Positions 50,147 through 61,500 of a stretch of DNA of 64,000 bases are shown in pieces. This DNA is from Trichoplax adhaerens (lineage: Eukaryota; Placozoa; Uniplacotomia; Trichoplacea; Trichoplacidae). Every line of letters starts with the position of its first letter. The first letter of the stretch is position 1. The translations under genes and the position numbers were made by a program. The DNA lies in contig NW_002060944.1 of NCBI RefSeq assembly GCF_000150275.1, positions 8,073,033 to 8,137,032 of the forward strand, written 5' to 3'. The notes under the pieces were generated by a model. That model ran no database searches and was not told where the DNA came from. It was given only the letters and a program-made list of their open reading frames with translations.

Positions 50147-51289
50147 GTCACAGCAACTATAGAAATCGAATTTTATAGTATGCAGTTCGAATGATTTAGC
50201 AAGAATGTTTCTCATTAACGTCATTAGCGATCTAAAAATAGCATAAAAAGGTCTAATAATATTAAAACTTGTTGGTTTAAATAAAAAAATTAATTAGTCT
50301 AACTTAGGGAATCAAAACTACGATCAATCAAGACATCTATAGGAATTCGAGCTTATTCATTGTATACGAGCTTCTAATAGCTAATTTATCATTTAAGTAA
50401 TATTCTTGAAAATATGATATCCGATGTATAAAATTAGACAAGACGCTTTGCATTATGGCTGATTGCTAGGACAAAACGAAGAAATGACTCTAATTGAATG
50501 ATATTAGAAGATTGTTTTACTGATGGCGAAGTAGGATTATATTTAATCCGTACCATAACTAATGATTCTGCGATAGTGAAGCTGTAAAACTTGCTTTCTT
50601 AAGATTATTTGCCAATAGAGATTGCAAGCGAGAAAGTAAATTAAGGGAAGTATTGGCGATGGCAAGCTACAACCAAAGTTTTCCACAGAATATTTATAGT
50701 TTTAGTATACTGTATGTTTTTCTATACAATCGAGATAAAATCATAAATTCAAAACGAAATTTCATGTCAATTGGAGCAACTCCTAGCACTTTCGTCTATA
50801 TGCTGTCGTCTACATATGATATCGTTCTTCGATGCCTTTATCATTTTCATCTTCCATGAATTCATAATACACTTCTTGAATTAACAATTAATTACATATG
50901 TATAATCATAATAACATTTAAGCAGCTTCTAGTGCAATAGTTTATTTGCTACATTTACATAATGTATCGTTTTCGATGTTCTTATCATCCACTAGCGTAG
51001 ATACTTAAATGGTCTAGTATACAAGTTCAACGATCCTCATACGATCTTTCTAACTTAATCTTCGCTATATTTTCAGTAGAAGTGGCTGATAACATCGATA
51101 CTACCCGGGATAGTTCTGATGCTATCCATTAATCGATGTTAACCATAACATTCACTTATCATTCTCCATTACTGTGATGATTTCAGCTACTTGTAGTAGT
51201 GCAGTGGCTGGCTAAATTTTGGGGTTACGTAGGTGAACAAACAGTAATAGTAAGAGACTATTACTCGGTTATTACAAGTACCTTTACCT

Positions 51290-51520
51290 ACGAGTATATG
51301 GCTTGTCTGTATATTTTATTAAGCAGTTGCTAGTACTTAAGTTTATATATCGTGTCTACAAATCATTCTTTAATACCTTTACGTTAATCATCTACGGTAT
51401 TATTTCGCATTTACCTACGAGCATACCTTGTCTAGATATATATTTAAGTGGCTTCTAGTACCTTCGTTTATATATCGTATCTCTACATATTATTCTCTAG
51501 TACCGTTATCTTAAGACTTA
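51290..51520. repeat. Diverged two-copy tandem repeat, about 125 bp
   Basis: TTTACCTACGAGTATATGGC (about 51284) and TTTACCTACGAGCATACC (about 51410) head copies that continue with TTGTCT-ATAT, TTAAG-GCTTCTAGTAC-like and TTTATATATCGT-TCT segments. Confidence 0.65.
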
Positions 51521-52564
51521 ATCATCTTCTGTTGATATCATTTTGCATTGACCAATTTGCCTTGTCTACATAGATTTCGTTCTCCGATACCACTATTCCT
51601 GTTCATCTTGCATGACTTAATATTGCAACTATTAAATAAATGATCTTATACAATATAATGGTATTCAAGCAGCATCTCTCAATATCTTAATCACCTTGAG
51701 CAATATGAGCGTATCTTATTTATATCGTCATAGTGAAAACCGTGATTAACTTATTATCGAGTATTCTTTGCATATAGAGGACAAAAAGATCAAAATCAAA
51801 GATACTAGCACCCTTTAGTCCTTTTTTGCAGTCTTCTATCCTGGCTTGATCTATTCTAGACTATTGATACTTTCCGCTTACGCTAGTATACCATTCGATA
51901 TAAATATTCGTACGTCCACCAGTACCTGCAGCCTAAAGAAAGATAGAAAGAAGCCTCTATCTATCAAAAGAAAACCCTGGTAAACCAATAGAATAAACTA
52001 TCTATTTTGGGTACCATTCTTTGATGATTGAATGATCTATTTTATCTATTTCTCTCGTCTTTTATCTAGTCTTGATCTTTATCAAATTGTTTCTACCTTC
52101 AATTTACATTAGTATACCATTTGAGATCTCTACGGTGATTAAGAAGTTACGATGTAAAGCCCGGTGTAGATAACCAATTAAAATTCGTAAACTATCAGTT
52201 TCTTGCATATATACCAGCACTATGCAAGAATAATGATATACTTTCCAATGATGAGGATATTGTTTCTGTTACAATTGTAAACGTGAGTCTTTGTTCTAAA
52301 GTAAATTATAGAAACTCCTGACCAATATTACGCAACATATAGAATAGTTAGAAACACAATGAATCAGCATTACGATTATTTGATCTTCCTGCAACTTGTT
52401 AAGACACCCTAGCCGGGATTTACCTCTGTGTCAATACTAGCTACTATGAATTGATTAACATTGTAAAGTAGTATTAATAAAATTATAAAAGCAATAGGAG
52501 TTATTATAATCATGACTGAGTTCAATGTATGGTAAGATACCTTATAGTATATTTATAATAGCTA

Positions 52565-52815
52565 GAATATTCCAAGTTGCTATATTAATTATCATCATCC
52601 ACACGTTATGCCAACTAAGTATACTGTTCTCTATTCATCCTAAGTTTGATCTTTAATCTGTTCTCTACTAGTCATCATCATCCACCCTTTATGCCAACCA
52701 AGCATACTGTTATATATTTTCATCCTAAGTTGATTTTGCATCTGTTCACTAGTAAGTCATCATCCTCCACCCATTATATCAACCTAGTTGACTGTCCTAT
52801 ATTCATCTTAAGTTG
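52565..52815. repeat. Three-copy tandem repeat, about 90 bp, upstream of Kir-like 7
   Basis: Three copies of a unit containing ATCATC-TCCAC, a TTAT-CCAAC segment, ATATTCATCCTAAGTTGAT-type sequence and ATCTGTT. The equivalent position upstream of Kir-like 5 (about 43010-43085) and 6 (about 48220-48300) has a single copy, so expansion followed duplication of the gene. Confidence 0.75.
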
Positions 52816-53087
52816 ATTTTGGATCAGTTTACTACTTTACCTTGCGGTATATTCATCAAGTATAGGTGATAAAACTATCATCTTCATGTTGAAATTTAAA
52901 CGAATTATCCAAGAAATAGACTTTAGGAATATCATTCGATCGATTAAAAGTAATTTGGTAATAGACGCGATCGAAGGATAGTTCTTAGTCTTTGAATTAT
53001 CATTATCAACAAGTAAATAACATTAGAAGGTTTTATGGATTACGCTTTACCATTTTAAACTTGAACGATCCTAATCAATCTTCATTA

Positions 53088-54664
53088 ATGGCTACACTAA
53101 ATCATCCATCAAATCAAATTAACCCACAACAACGGCAACGACGCCAAACCTGGCCGTCTACTAAACGTCAATATGGTAAAATTCATCAAGGTAGTCAAGG
53201 TCAATGTCAATTATCTAACCAACAACGACAATTATTGCGTGATTATAGACGGCTTTCACAAGTTGTAACCACCATCTCCAAAGATAAACATTCATTTCGT
53301 AGTCTCTCTCGAGATATATTAAATGGCATCATAACGTTAGTACAAATCATCAAGGAGTGGATAATTGTATTAGCTCGCTTTATATGGAATATCATTTGCC
53401 TTAATTATGCTGAAATTGCCGAGCAAGCAGATTTCGGTAATATGTCTAAAATCAGTAGTACGTCAGTGAGCAGAATGAAACAAATTATTTTTAAAAATTA
53501 TCAACTTCGCTTGGGAGATGATTTTTATGGTAATATTATTCGACTGCCATTCAAGTATATCTTTACCTTAATTGGTATGATTTATCTTGGTGTCTGCGTT
53601 GTCTTTGCTATAACTTATGTCCTAGCTGATATTATCGATCTTGAATTAGCTTATTCTCCTTGGTACTGGCTAGTCTATAGTTTATCTGTAACGACATGTT
53701 TAAGCTCGGAAAGTTTAGATATTAGTCGAGTCCATATCGGTATACTCCTGATCGCTAATTTACAAGCTTTTATAGCTCAGTTATTATTGGCGTTTATCAC
53801 TGGTATCGTTTTTGCTCGATTCTCACGACCTTCTCGTCTAATCCAATTCTCTGACAAGTTAACTATTAACCCAGTCGATGGTATTGATAATATACAAGGA
53901 AAGTTAACAACAATTCGACCACGACTTGCTGTCACTGATTGCCAGTTAAAATTATTTATTATACGACCCTATCAGACTAAAGAAGGCGAAAATGGTGTCC
54001 GAACTACGTAAGAATTCTAATAATTAGATTATGTTAAAGACGTAAACGAACCATTTTCTCTTGAAAGCTTTCTTATTTACCGTAATTAAGATTGTAAAAT
54101 CAATAAAGTAATGATCGCGATCTCTTAAACTTCGTCTATGCAGATTGAATTTCCTTTACCACAATCTAGCTTGAAACGACTTATGTTTCATTTAATTCGA
54201 TATTTTCACTTGCAATATTTTCAACTTTTAGGGAAATCCCTTTAATTAGTAGTCTCTTTCCTACGATGAGTGTCATGCTTAGATTTTCACATAAATTAAA
54301 CGAGGAAAGTCTACTTCGACAAGCTTTAGAGAATCCAGATGAAGATTTTAACTTATTGGCCTACTTTACTGGTACAGATTCTTGTTCTTTCAATACCGTC
54401 TATGAAATAAAACATTATCGACGCGAAGATATCATTAGGTAAGTTGACTTTATTAGGTAACGGTTGATAGTTCAACCAAGAGCTACCTTGACTAAGTACT
54501 ATCCGTAATCCTTTTTATTTCCGAACAGAAATCATCAATTTGTGGACATGCTCACTAACATCGAAAGTGAGGATAACACTTATAAATTTTCAGTCGATTT
54601 CGCCAAATTGAATCAACTCGTTCCGTTTGACCAAATTAAACAAGAGAAATCAAAGGTGCAATAA
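53088..54664 (+). CDS. Kir-like channel gene 7 (pore CLSSE)
   Basis: Exons 53088-54007, 54232-54438, 54529-54664; 1263 nt, 420 residues, introns phase 2. The frame is open upstream to a TTG at 52992, but that stretch is the counterpart of the non-coding pre-ATG block of copies 5 and 6, so ATG 53088 (MATLNHPSNQ) is the start. RRQTWP has Thr21. Helix KEWIIVLARFIWNIICLNY, EIAEQADF, slide helix LRLGDDFYGNIIRLPF, TM1 (with a Cys, YLGVCVVF), pore VTTCLSSESLD, TM2 ending GIVFARFSRPSRLIQF, and KEGENGVR follow. Exon 2 is the most diverged of subfamily 2 (MLRFSHKLNEESLL, SCSFNTVYEIKHY). Exon 3 gives FVDMLTNI and SVDFAKLNQL with tail QEKSKVQ. Last gene of the array. Confidence 0.9.
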
Positions 54665-55893
54665 ATCACAATAACTGTAGAGATCGAGTCTTACAGTATA
54701 CAGCTTAAATGGTTTAGCAAGAATAGTTCTCAATAACGTCATGGACTTTGAGCTCATTCGCAGTATACCGCCCTAATTGTTAATTTACTATTTAAGTAAT
54801 ATTCTTGGGAATATGATATCCGATGTATGAAATTAGACAAGACTTTCATGTTATGGCTAATTACTAGGGTTAAACGATGAAATTACTCTAATTTAAGAGC
54901 ATCTGAGAATCATCTTTTACTGATAGCGAACAAAAATTATATTTAATGTTCCAGAACTAATGATTAAGCGACAGGAAAGCCGTAAAGCTTGCTTTATCAA
55001 GATTGTTTGTCAATAGAGATCGCAAGCGAGAAAATAAAGTGCGGGAAGTAATGGCAATGGCAAACTAGAACCCGAATTTTAATAATATATTTATAAATTC
55101 ATAGATTTAGTGTACGTTTTTCTATACAATCGAGATAAAATCAGAATGAAATGTCATGTGAAAGTATCTCATTAATTAGCAGCTATGATAGTGATAGTAA
55201 TAAACAGAAGTTAGATTACTGTAACCATTTAAATTTTATCAGTGTATATGCTTGGTTTAACAAATTGAAGCACTTTCGTACTCAAATATTGGCAACGTTC
55301 GGACTACGGATGACTAAATAAATATTGTTGAAAGGAATCATTTTGCATATCCGGATATAGTAAATTTTGATTACCTGTGAACATCTGGATGCGAGAGCCG
55401 GTTTATAACGTAAAACAGTTGTATTGTTAGGCTAAACAATGGCAACGAATCAACAATAAATAGGATTTTACTTCATAAGACTGAAAATCTAATAATCTTT
55501 ATTGATGAAAGTGATATCTTTAAAGTGGGTAATTAAAACTAATACAGTTATTATAAGTATGAACATGATAAGAAAGCTCCCTACTTGCACTGCTGATTTA
55601 TTGACTCTTGATTAAACGATCAATATATAGTAGTATGGAACACGAAAGTTATCAGCATTAGACTTATTTCCAGTAAATAAGTCACTCCAATTGACAATCA
55701 AATATAAAAAATACAATCTTAACCCTCTCCTAATTGAATATAACTTATGCATCTCTTGAATAAAGTCACGTATAACAAATACACTACAAGTTAATAGCAT
55801 TACAATAAGTAAACGACAATGATCAGAACGCCTAGTAATTACTTGTAAATTAATTATTATTAGTGATCATGCTGCGAATGTCGGGCAATAATA
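54665..55893. other. Intergenic between convergent Kir-like 7 and PRKDC
   Basis: 1.2 kb. 54665 to about 55560 matches the flank after Kir-like 5 and marks the right edge of the triplicated DNA. The last 330 bp must include the 3' UTR of PRKDC. The minus frame at 55612-55800 is not supported as a gene. Confidence 0.55.
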
Positions 55894-58505
55894 CTACATC
55901 CATGGTTCCCATCCTTGCCATGTACGACCTAAAATATTGGGATCGGTAGCTTGATCAATAAGACAAGTGACTTGATCTTCAACTGAAAGATTGTCAGCTG
56001 GCATTCGAGCTCTTTCATTATATTGTTTATCCCCCAGCGCGAAACTCTCCAAAATAGATAAATGATGGCATAGCCTAAGCTCATCCCTATATTAAACACA
56101 CAAAATGGTAGTTAGCGATGCATTAGCAAGATAATTGATCTTATCTTATGAAATTATTCCGTACTAAATTAGCAAACCTTGTTACAAAAGCTGGATTTGC
56201 TCCTTTCAATTTGCGTTTCGCAAAAGTAACCTTTTCACGAGGATACCAACTAAAATCATCCGATTCTATTAAAGCAGTAATCAGTGCAAATTTTTAGTTT
56301 AATGTAATGTTGCATTAAAACGGAAAGCACATTTCAGACTAAAATTGCAAACAAAGATAGATAATGAGCTCCCGATCTTTAATCGAATTATGTGTATGAA
56401 TTCCTTCATTTAAAGTAGTACAAATATGCATATATAGAATAATCTCACTATACCAGTTCATTTCAAGACTAATTTATATTTATAAATCGGAAGAAATCAT
56501 AACTTACTTTTAATCAATCAACATATATTATTTTACTTTAATTTATTGTAATACTGAACTAATTAAAGTTCACTATAATCATTACACTACAAGACTAATT
56601 GTAAATCAAAACAGACTATTAGTTACCTGTCTTTAAGCCCTGCTTAGCATTTTGTCGGTTAGCAAAATTCTATTTAAAACATAGAAGAAATAAGACAGTG
56701 AATACCGGAGAAGGCGTTATGTCAATAATTGAAATATGCGTATTACGAATCACTCAGGTTTACCTGCCAATCTAATGACGGTTCCTTAATAAAGACATCC
56801 ATAGTGTTTACAAGCAGATCTGGTTTATTTCGTAGGGCACGCAATGTGTGAACCATACTACATTTCAATTGACCATTTTCTCGTAAAGGAAGCATTAAAT
56901 TCAGCATTTGCCTCGTTAGACGGAACGGCATCAGTTCTGGTAGTGGCAAGAACTAATAAAAAAAAAACCGATTTTAACATTGAGCTGCCTTTAATTAATA
57001 GATAACATGATTTAAGCTAGGCAGTTCCGACAAGCAGTAAGAAATAATATAGATTAAGATCTAAGCTATAATAGAATGAAAACAAAATACAGATTATACC
57101 ACGGTATCCATCTGAACAATTCCAACCAACATTTTACAAAGAGGCTGATTAACTACTTAGAGATCAATTCAGTCTCACAACAGAACAACGGAACTTGTAT
57201 AACTTAACGTTATGCAAACTACAGCCCTTTAAATAATTTATTGCGTCATGATGTTCATTCTGTTCATCGATATTTTCTAAAGTTTACCAAATTACCTAAC
57301 TCCTCGTCACATTTATCGGCAATAGAATCTCCAGATAAAAAGTATATCGCAAAAATCTCTTTAACATTTTTATTTCATTTTTATCATTTCACTATACCTG
57401 AGTTGCTGACCCAAATGCATGGCCAAAATCGATACCAATCATACCACCAGTCAAACGATCAATCATGAAATTAGATAAATGACGATCACCAATACCAAGT
57501 AAATAATGGCATATAGATACAGTAGCATGAGTTCTTGCAAAATGCGATCGAAGCATGAGGTATGCCTCTGAAGAGGCAGATAACGCTACGAAACCTCGTC
57601 TGTGAGCAGAAAAAATTCAAAATAATCAAAAAGTTGCCGATCCAAATTAAAGTATATCTCACCTAATCTTTCTAGCATATTACGAATTACCGCAATAGAT
57701 CCCACGGCACAGAATTCTCTCGGAATTTAAAGTGATTTTCTACTTCAGAACGCTTAGCTTTTCTAAAAGTAATAAAAGATTGGTTCATAGAATTATATTT
57801 GCACCATTCCACACTTGCAATTGTACGGAATAAAGGGTTAATAAACCTACCTATACATCGATTGGTACATATAAAAAGGGTCGCCTGCGCTACCAAATTT
57901 ACCCAACCATTTAGAATAAAGTTTATGAGGTGAACTGTAAATTTAAAATCATGACATTATTAAAAAACAATCACATGGTCATTATTAAGATAGCTTATCG
58001 ATATCTTGCATTAATTACTTTTGACTGCTTAGATAATGCTGCTTCTCATGATCTTCCATAGCGTCAGTAACAAATTCTTTTAACGTTATCGTATTCTTCA
58101 TCCACTCGATCAATCCAAGCCTTTGAGTAAAATCATAGCAACATCAAATTATAATTGTCATCGCCACTATAAGTACATAAGGATCACTCGTTCAACCTTT
58201 GAGTGATTGGTATAACTTGATAGGTGCGAAGTCTTAAATCTTGTTGACTACAAATACTATCTTGCGCCAATATTTCATTCATGACACAGAAAAGCTAAAA
58301 GTACAGACCAAATATATGCGTGACAGAATTTAACTTTGATTAATATTATCAACATGAAAACAGCATAATCGAGTTGTTAAACCTGCTCGATACGTTGATC
58401 CAAACGCAAATCTTCACCACATTTTACTAAGAATAAGTATTCCTTTTCGTCGTCTCCATGAATTGTCAATCTTAACGGTTTACGTATTGATTTCAACACC
58501 AGTAA
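55894..58505 (-). other. PRKDC: PRKDC PI3/PI4-type kinase and FATC domains, last 10 exons
   Basis: Exons: 58383-58505, 58197-58294, 58019-58120, 57851-57934, 57691-57762, 57398-57599, 56764-56952, 56627-56669, 56178-56265, 55894-56086. Motifs: [17 protein letters not shown] (N-lobe lysine), [11 protein letters not shown] (hinge region), [11 protein letters not shown] (catalytic loop, Asp and His present), [12 protein letters not shown] (metal-binding DFG), [10 protein letters not shown] (activation/substrate loop), and a FATC domain ending [16 protein letters not shown]. All catalytic residues expected of an active PIKK are present. Two positions next to the lysine differ from vertebrates (VKCGEDLRL for VKGGEDLRQ). 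Confidence 0.95.
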
Positions 58506-61500
58506 CTATTAAAACGTAGATTTTTTAATTACATCAATTCCCAAAGTTTAGCAAGGAAACGATGACTTACTCTTTCACCAAAGCTAGCAATCTTAAGGTG
58601 ATACTCAGGTAAAGGCTTTGATCTTCCAGTATATTGTCCTAATTGTACGCGTAAAATATTTCGTGTTAAATCTTACTTGGTAAATTAATGTCGTAAAAGA
58701 TCTTAATAACTAGATATAAAATTATCGATAGGCCTACCGCATATTTTAACAATGTTTACCTGGGACTTCAATAGAATAAGTAAAATTCGCTGCTTGGAAA
58801 TTACTTAACCAAGGGCAATATTCTTTTAAATTTTCTGGCCTATTCTTAATCTTTCCTGAAATTTCTTGTATCAATCTGGAAGCTATTTTCTCAAAATCCT
58901 AACAGATATCAAAATAATCTTCAATATCTGATAATCATTTCAACATAGAATAATAGCAACAGACTTACAGAGGCTTTCATCGATTGTAATTTGCTGCCAT
59001 CTTTTCCAAAATATTGCTCAATAACTTTTCCAAAGTGCTTCAAAATTGTAAACGTATTAAAATGAGCAAGCTACATTTCAATCTTTCTATCATGAATCAA
59101 TCTTACCTGTATGAACCGACGCTTGTGTGACCCAAATTCAATCAATTCACCAGACGTTAAAGATGAAGCAGCTTCTGATTCATTTGAAGCATCAACGAGT
59201 AAACCATCTCGCAACTTTTGGTAGCAAATCCTTATGCTTTCAGCTATAGAACCAGACTTTTTCTTCAAACCTTTAACTTCGTCTACCCAATCCTATTATG
59301 GTAATCATCCAAAGGTACCGCAGTCATAACTAAAAAATCGATATCGCTCTATCTATCAAAATAATTACGTTATAAGCATTATGAATCAATCTACCTTGAA
59401 CACTAAATCGGGCTGAGACAGCTGCTCCAATGCTCGAACAAAACTCTCTATGAGTGGCAGTTGTAATTTACTACTTAATCTATAAACCAAACCAAACGCA
59501 TGATGATTTAACAATCTTTAACTTGAAGGATATAGAATACTTTATTAGAAATTTATTATATGCAGCGCACGATGACTTACTTTGATACTGCCGTCTTATT
59601 TTGGCGGCCTACAGATGTTTCTTCAAATGTATATTGCTCATTGCTAACTTTAAACGCGTAAATGATAGCCTTAGGACAACAGAATTAAAATTAGTCATAA
59701 GTTATAAAGAATCATAAGATTATCATTCGCAATTTAATTAAGCCTCAGCTACATCATATGTAATTCTACCTGTGGATATTCATCAGCAATTCGGAATAAA
59801 ATTTCCTGCACCGCTCTCGCTTCTGGCTTGTCTAATATTGCCATCATCTGACTAATCCAACCAATAAACATCCAAGATGGAATTGCAGAACTCTATCAAT
59901 TACGTATATATTTGAAAAAATTTTGTTATCAATGTTGCATCCAATAGAAACTTATACTATATCCATTATAGTAATTATCTAAATATTATTTTGCTTCCGT
60001 AAGCCAAAAAATACACTGTATTATCCCAATAGGAAAGATTTGAACAATGTTCGTGCTATAACTGTATTTCAAATATCGATGACGTACTACTGGTTAAAAT
60101 ATCAACACTGTCTATAGACTACAATAAACTACTGTGACATAAAAGATCATTTAAAACGTAATGCCTAGTACATCTGTGTTAAGAAATAATTCATCAGCCA
60201 ACAGGTTTAAATACAAATAACATAATAATATTGTTGTTAAAAATATCTAATATTAATATTAAACTGCCGGCTGGTGTAAAAGAGCTGTCTTTGGTTAAAC
60301 CAATTAAGATTGTCAGTATAGTTATAGAAAACACGAAGCTACCAAATCAACGCGAAAAAATTAGAACTATGTAGGCAAATAAGACATCCTAGTATCATCT
60401 ATGATTGTGTCTCATAAACAGACCTTCCTCATGAAACCATCAATAGTATTAGGATTACGCTCAACAATTTGCAACAAACGTGGAAAACGTTGACGTGCAT
60501 CCATAGAGTTGTAAGCCATTGCTTCGAGCGTATAACGTATTATTACTTCCGGGAAAATCTAACAGAATATTATGATACAATAAGTAATCAGATAATATAA
60601 TTCCCAGAACTCCCACAGAAAATCAAGCATATCCAGCATTACCTTAGTATCAATAAGGCCTTTAGGTTGATCTATGGGATATATGATTCGAAGCATTAAT
60701 GAAAGTATCAGGATAGAGGTACATACTAATTATAGCTGATATCAATAATTAATATAAAAGTGTGTCATACTTGCTTGACCATCTTCTTCATGGCGTAGTA
60801 TATCGTCACAAAAATTTACCATCATCATCATAGCTTCAATGTAGCTACTATTCAATGAATAAATAAAACAGAGTTGCTGAGATCAATCATTAAACAATTT
60901 CACTTCACAAACCAGTCAAGGCGCTGAATTACCTTCCACCGCGTTCTTCCTTTGATGCTTTCACGGCTTGATGTAACGCTTGGCAAGCGTGAGATGTTAG
61001 TTTCGCCGCAATCTTTCAAAAACAAAGGAAGAAATATTTACAAATACCATAACATCACTTAATCAAAGTAATTACAGGAACTAAAAGGCATACTTTTTCT
61101 TTAGAATCATGTTGATTCACATTTGCAAGCTGATAAAGAGATTCCTTTTTCTCATTCAATAAGTCCAAAATTGACGCATCTTTAAAAATCAACAGTTACA
61201 ATATCCAACGTTAACAAACGATTGGTACAGGATATCAGCAATATTAACTCGAATTTTATGTATACGCGATAGTATGTTACCAGATTCTGCTAATATCTTG
61301 CTAGTCATGTCCAATAGTCGACTTCGAAGTAATAAATGCTCCCTCATCAATGTAGTATTTTCTAATATCACACTCAAATCTTTAACTTTTTCTAGTAACA
61401 AAGTGTAAATGAAAGAGTAGCATAGAAAGTAATTAGTAAATTCTAAAAATTGAAAATTGATAACCGACGAAATGTTAGATAGTAATATTTATAAGCTAGC

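Larger units (their letters stand above)
50147..53087. other. Intergenic, Kir-like 6 to Kir-like 7
   Basis: 2.9 kb. 50147 to about 50780 is downstream flank shared with copies 5 and 7 but shorter. 50780-51700 resembles 41550-41900. Diverged tandem copies occur at about 51290-51520. From about 51745 it is the upstream flank of the triplicated unit, with the 90-bp repeat at 52565-52815. The frame at 50653-50859 is not a gene. Confidence 0.55.
41950..55560 (+). repeat. Segmental triplication carrying Kir-like 5, 6 and 7
   Basis: Three direct units of about 3.4-4 kb of recognisable homology: about 41950-45950, 47400-50780 and 51745-55560. Homology covers upstream DNA, exons, introns and downstream DNA, so the duplicated object is genomic. 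Non-coding landmarks in all three are the CATCCTAAGTTGAT(T) block about 240-430 bp before the start codon and, downstream, TATTTAAGTAATATTCT, AAAATTAGACAAGAC (or GAAATTAGACAAGAC) and AGAAAGTAAA / GAAAATAAA blocks. Start-codon spacing is 5222 bp (5 to 6) and 4541 bp (6 to 7). Confidence 0.85.

Noticed and set aside
52992-53087. Upstream extension of Kir-like 7 starting at TTG
   Set aside because: This stretch aligns with the non-coding DNA just before the start codons of copies 5 and 6.
13710-54664. Pseudogene interpretation of the GYG-less channels
   Set aside because: All seven frames are open over three exons with conserved phases, splice sites, TM segments and motifs; decaying copies would not retain these together.
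13710-54664. K2P or voltage-gated channel identity
   Set aside because: Only one pore loop and two TM segments, no S4, and the C-terminal domain follows Kir landmarks in order.
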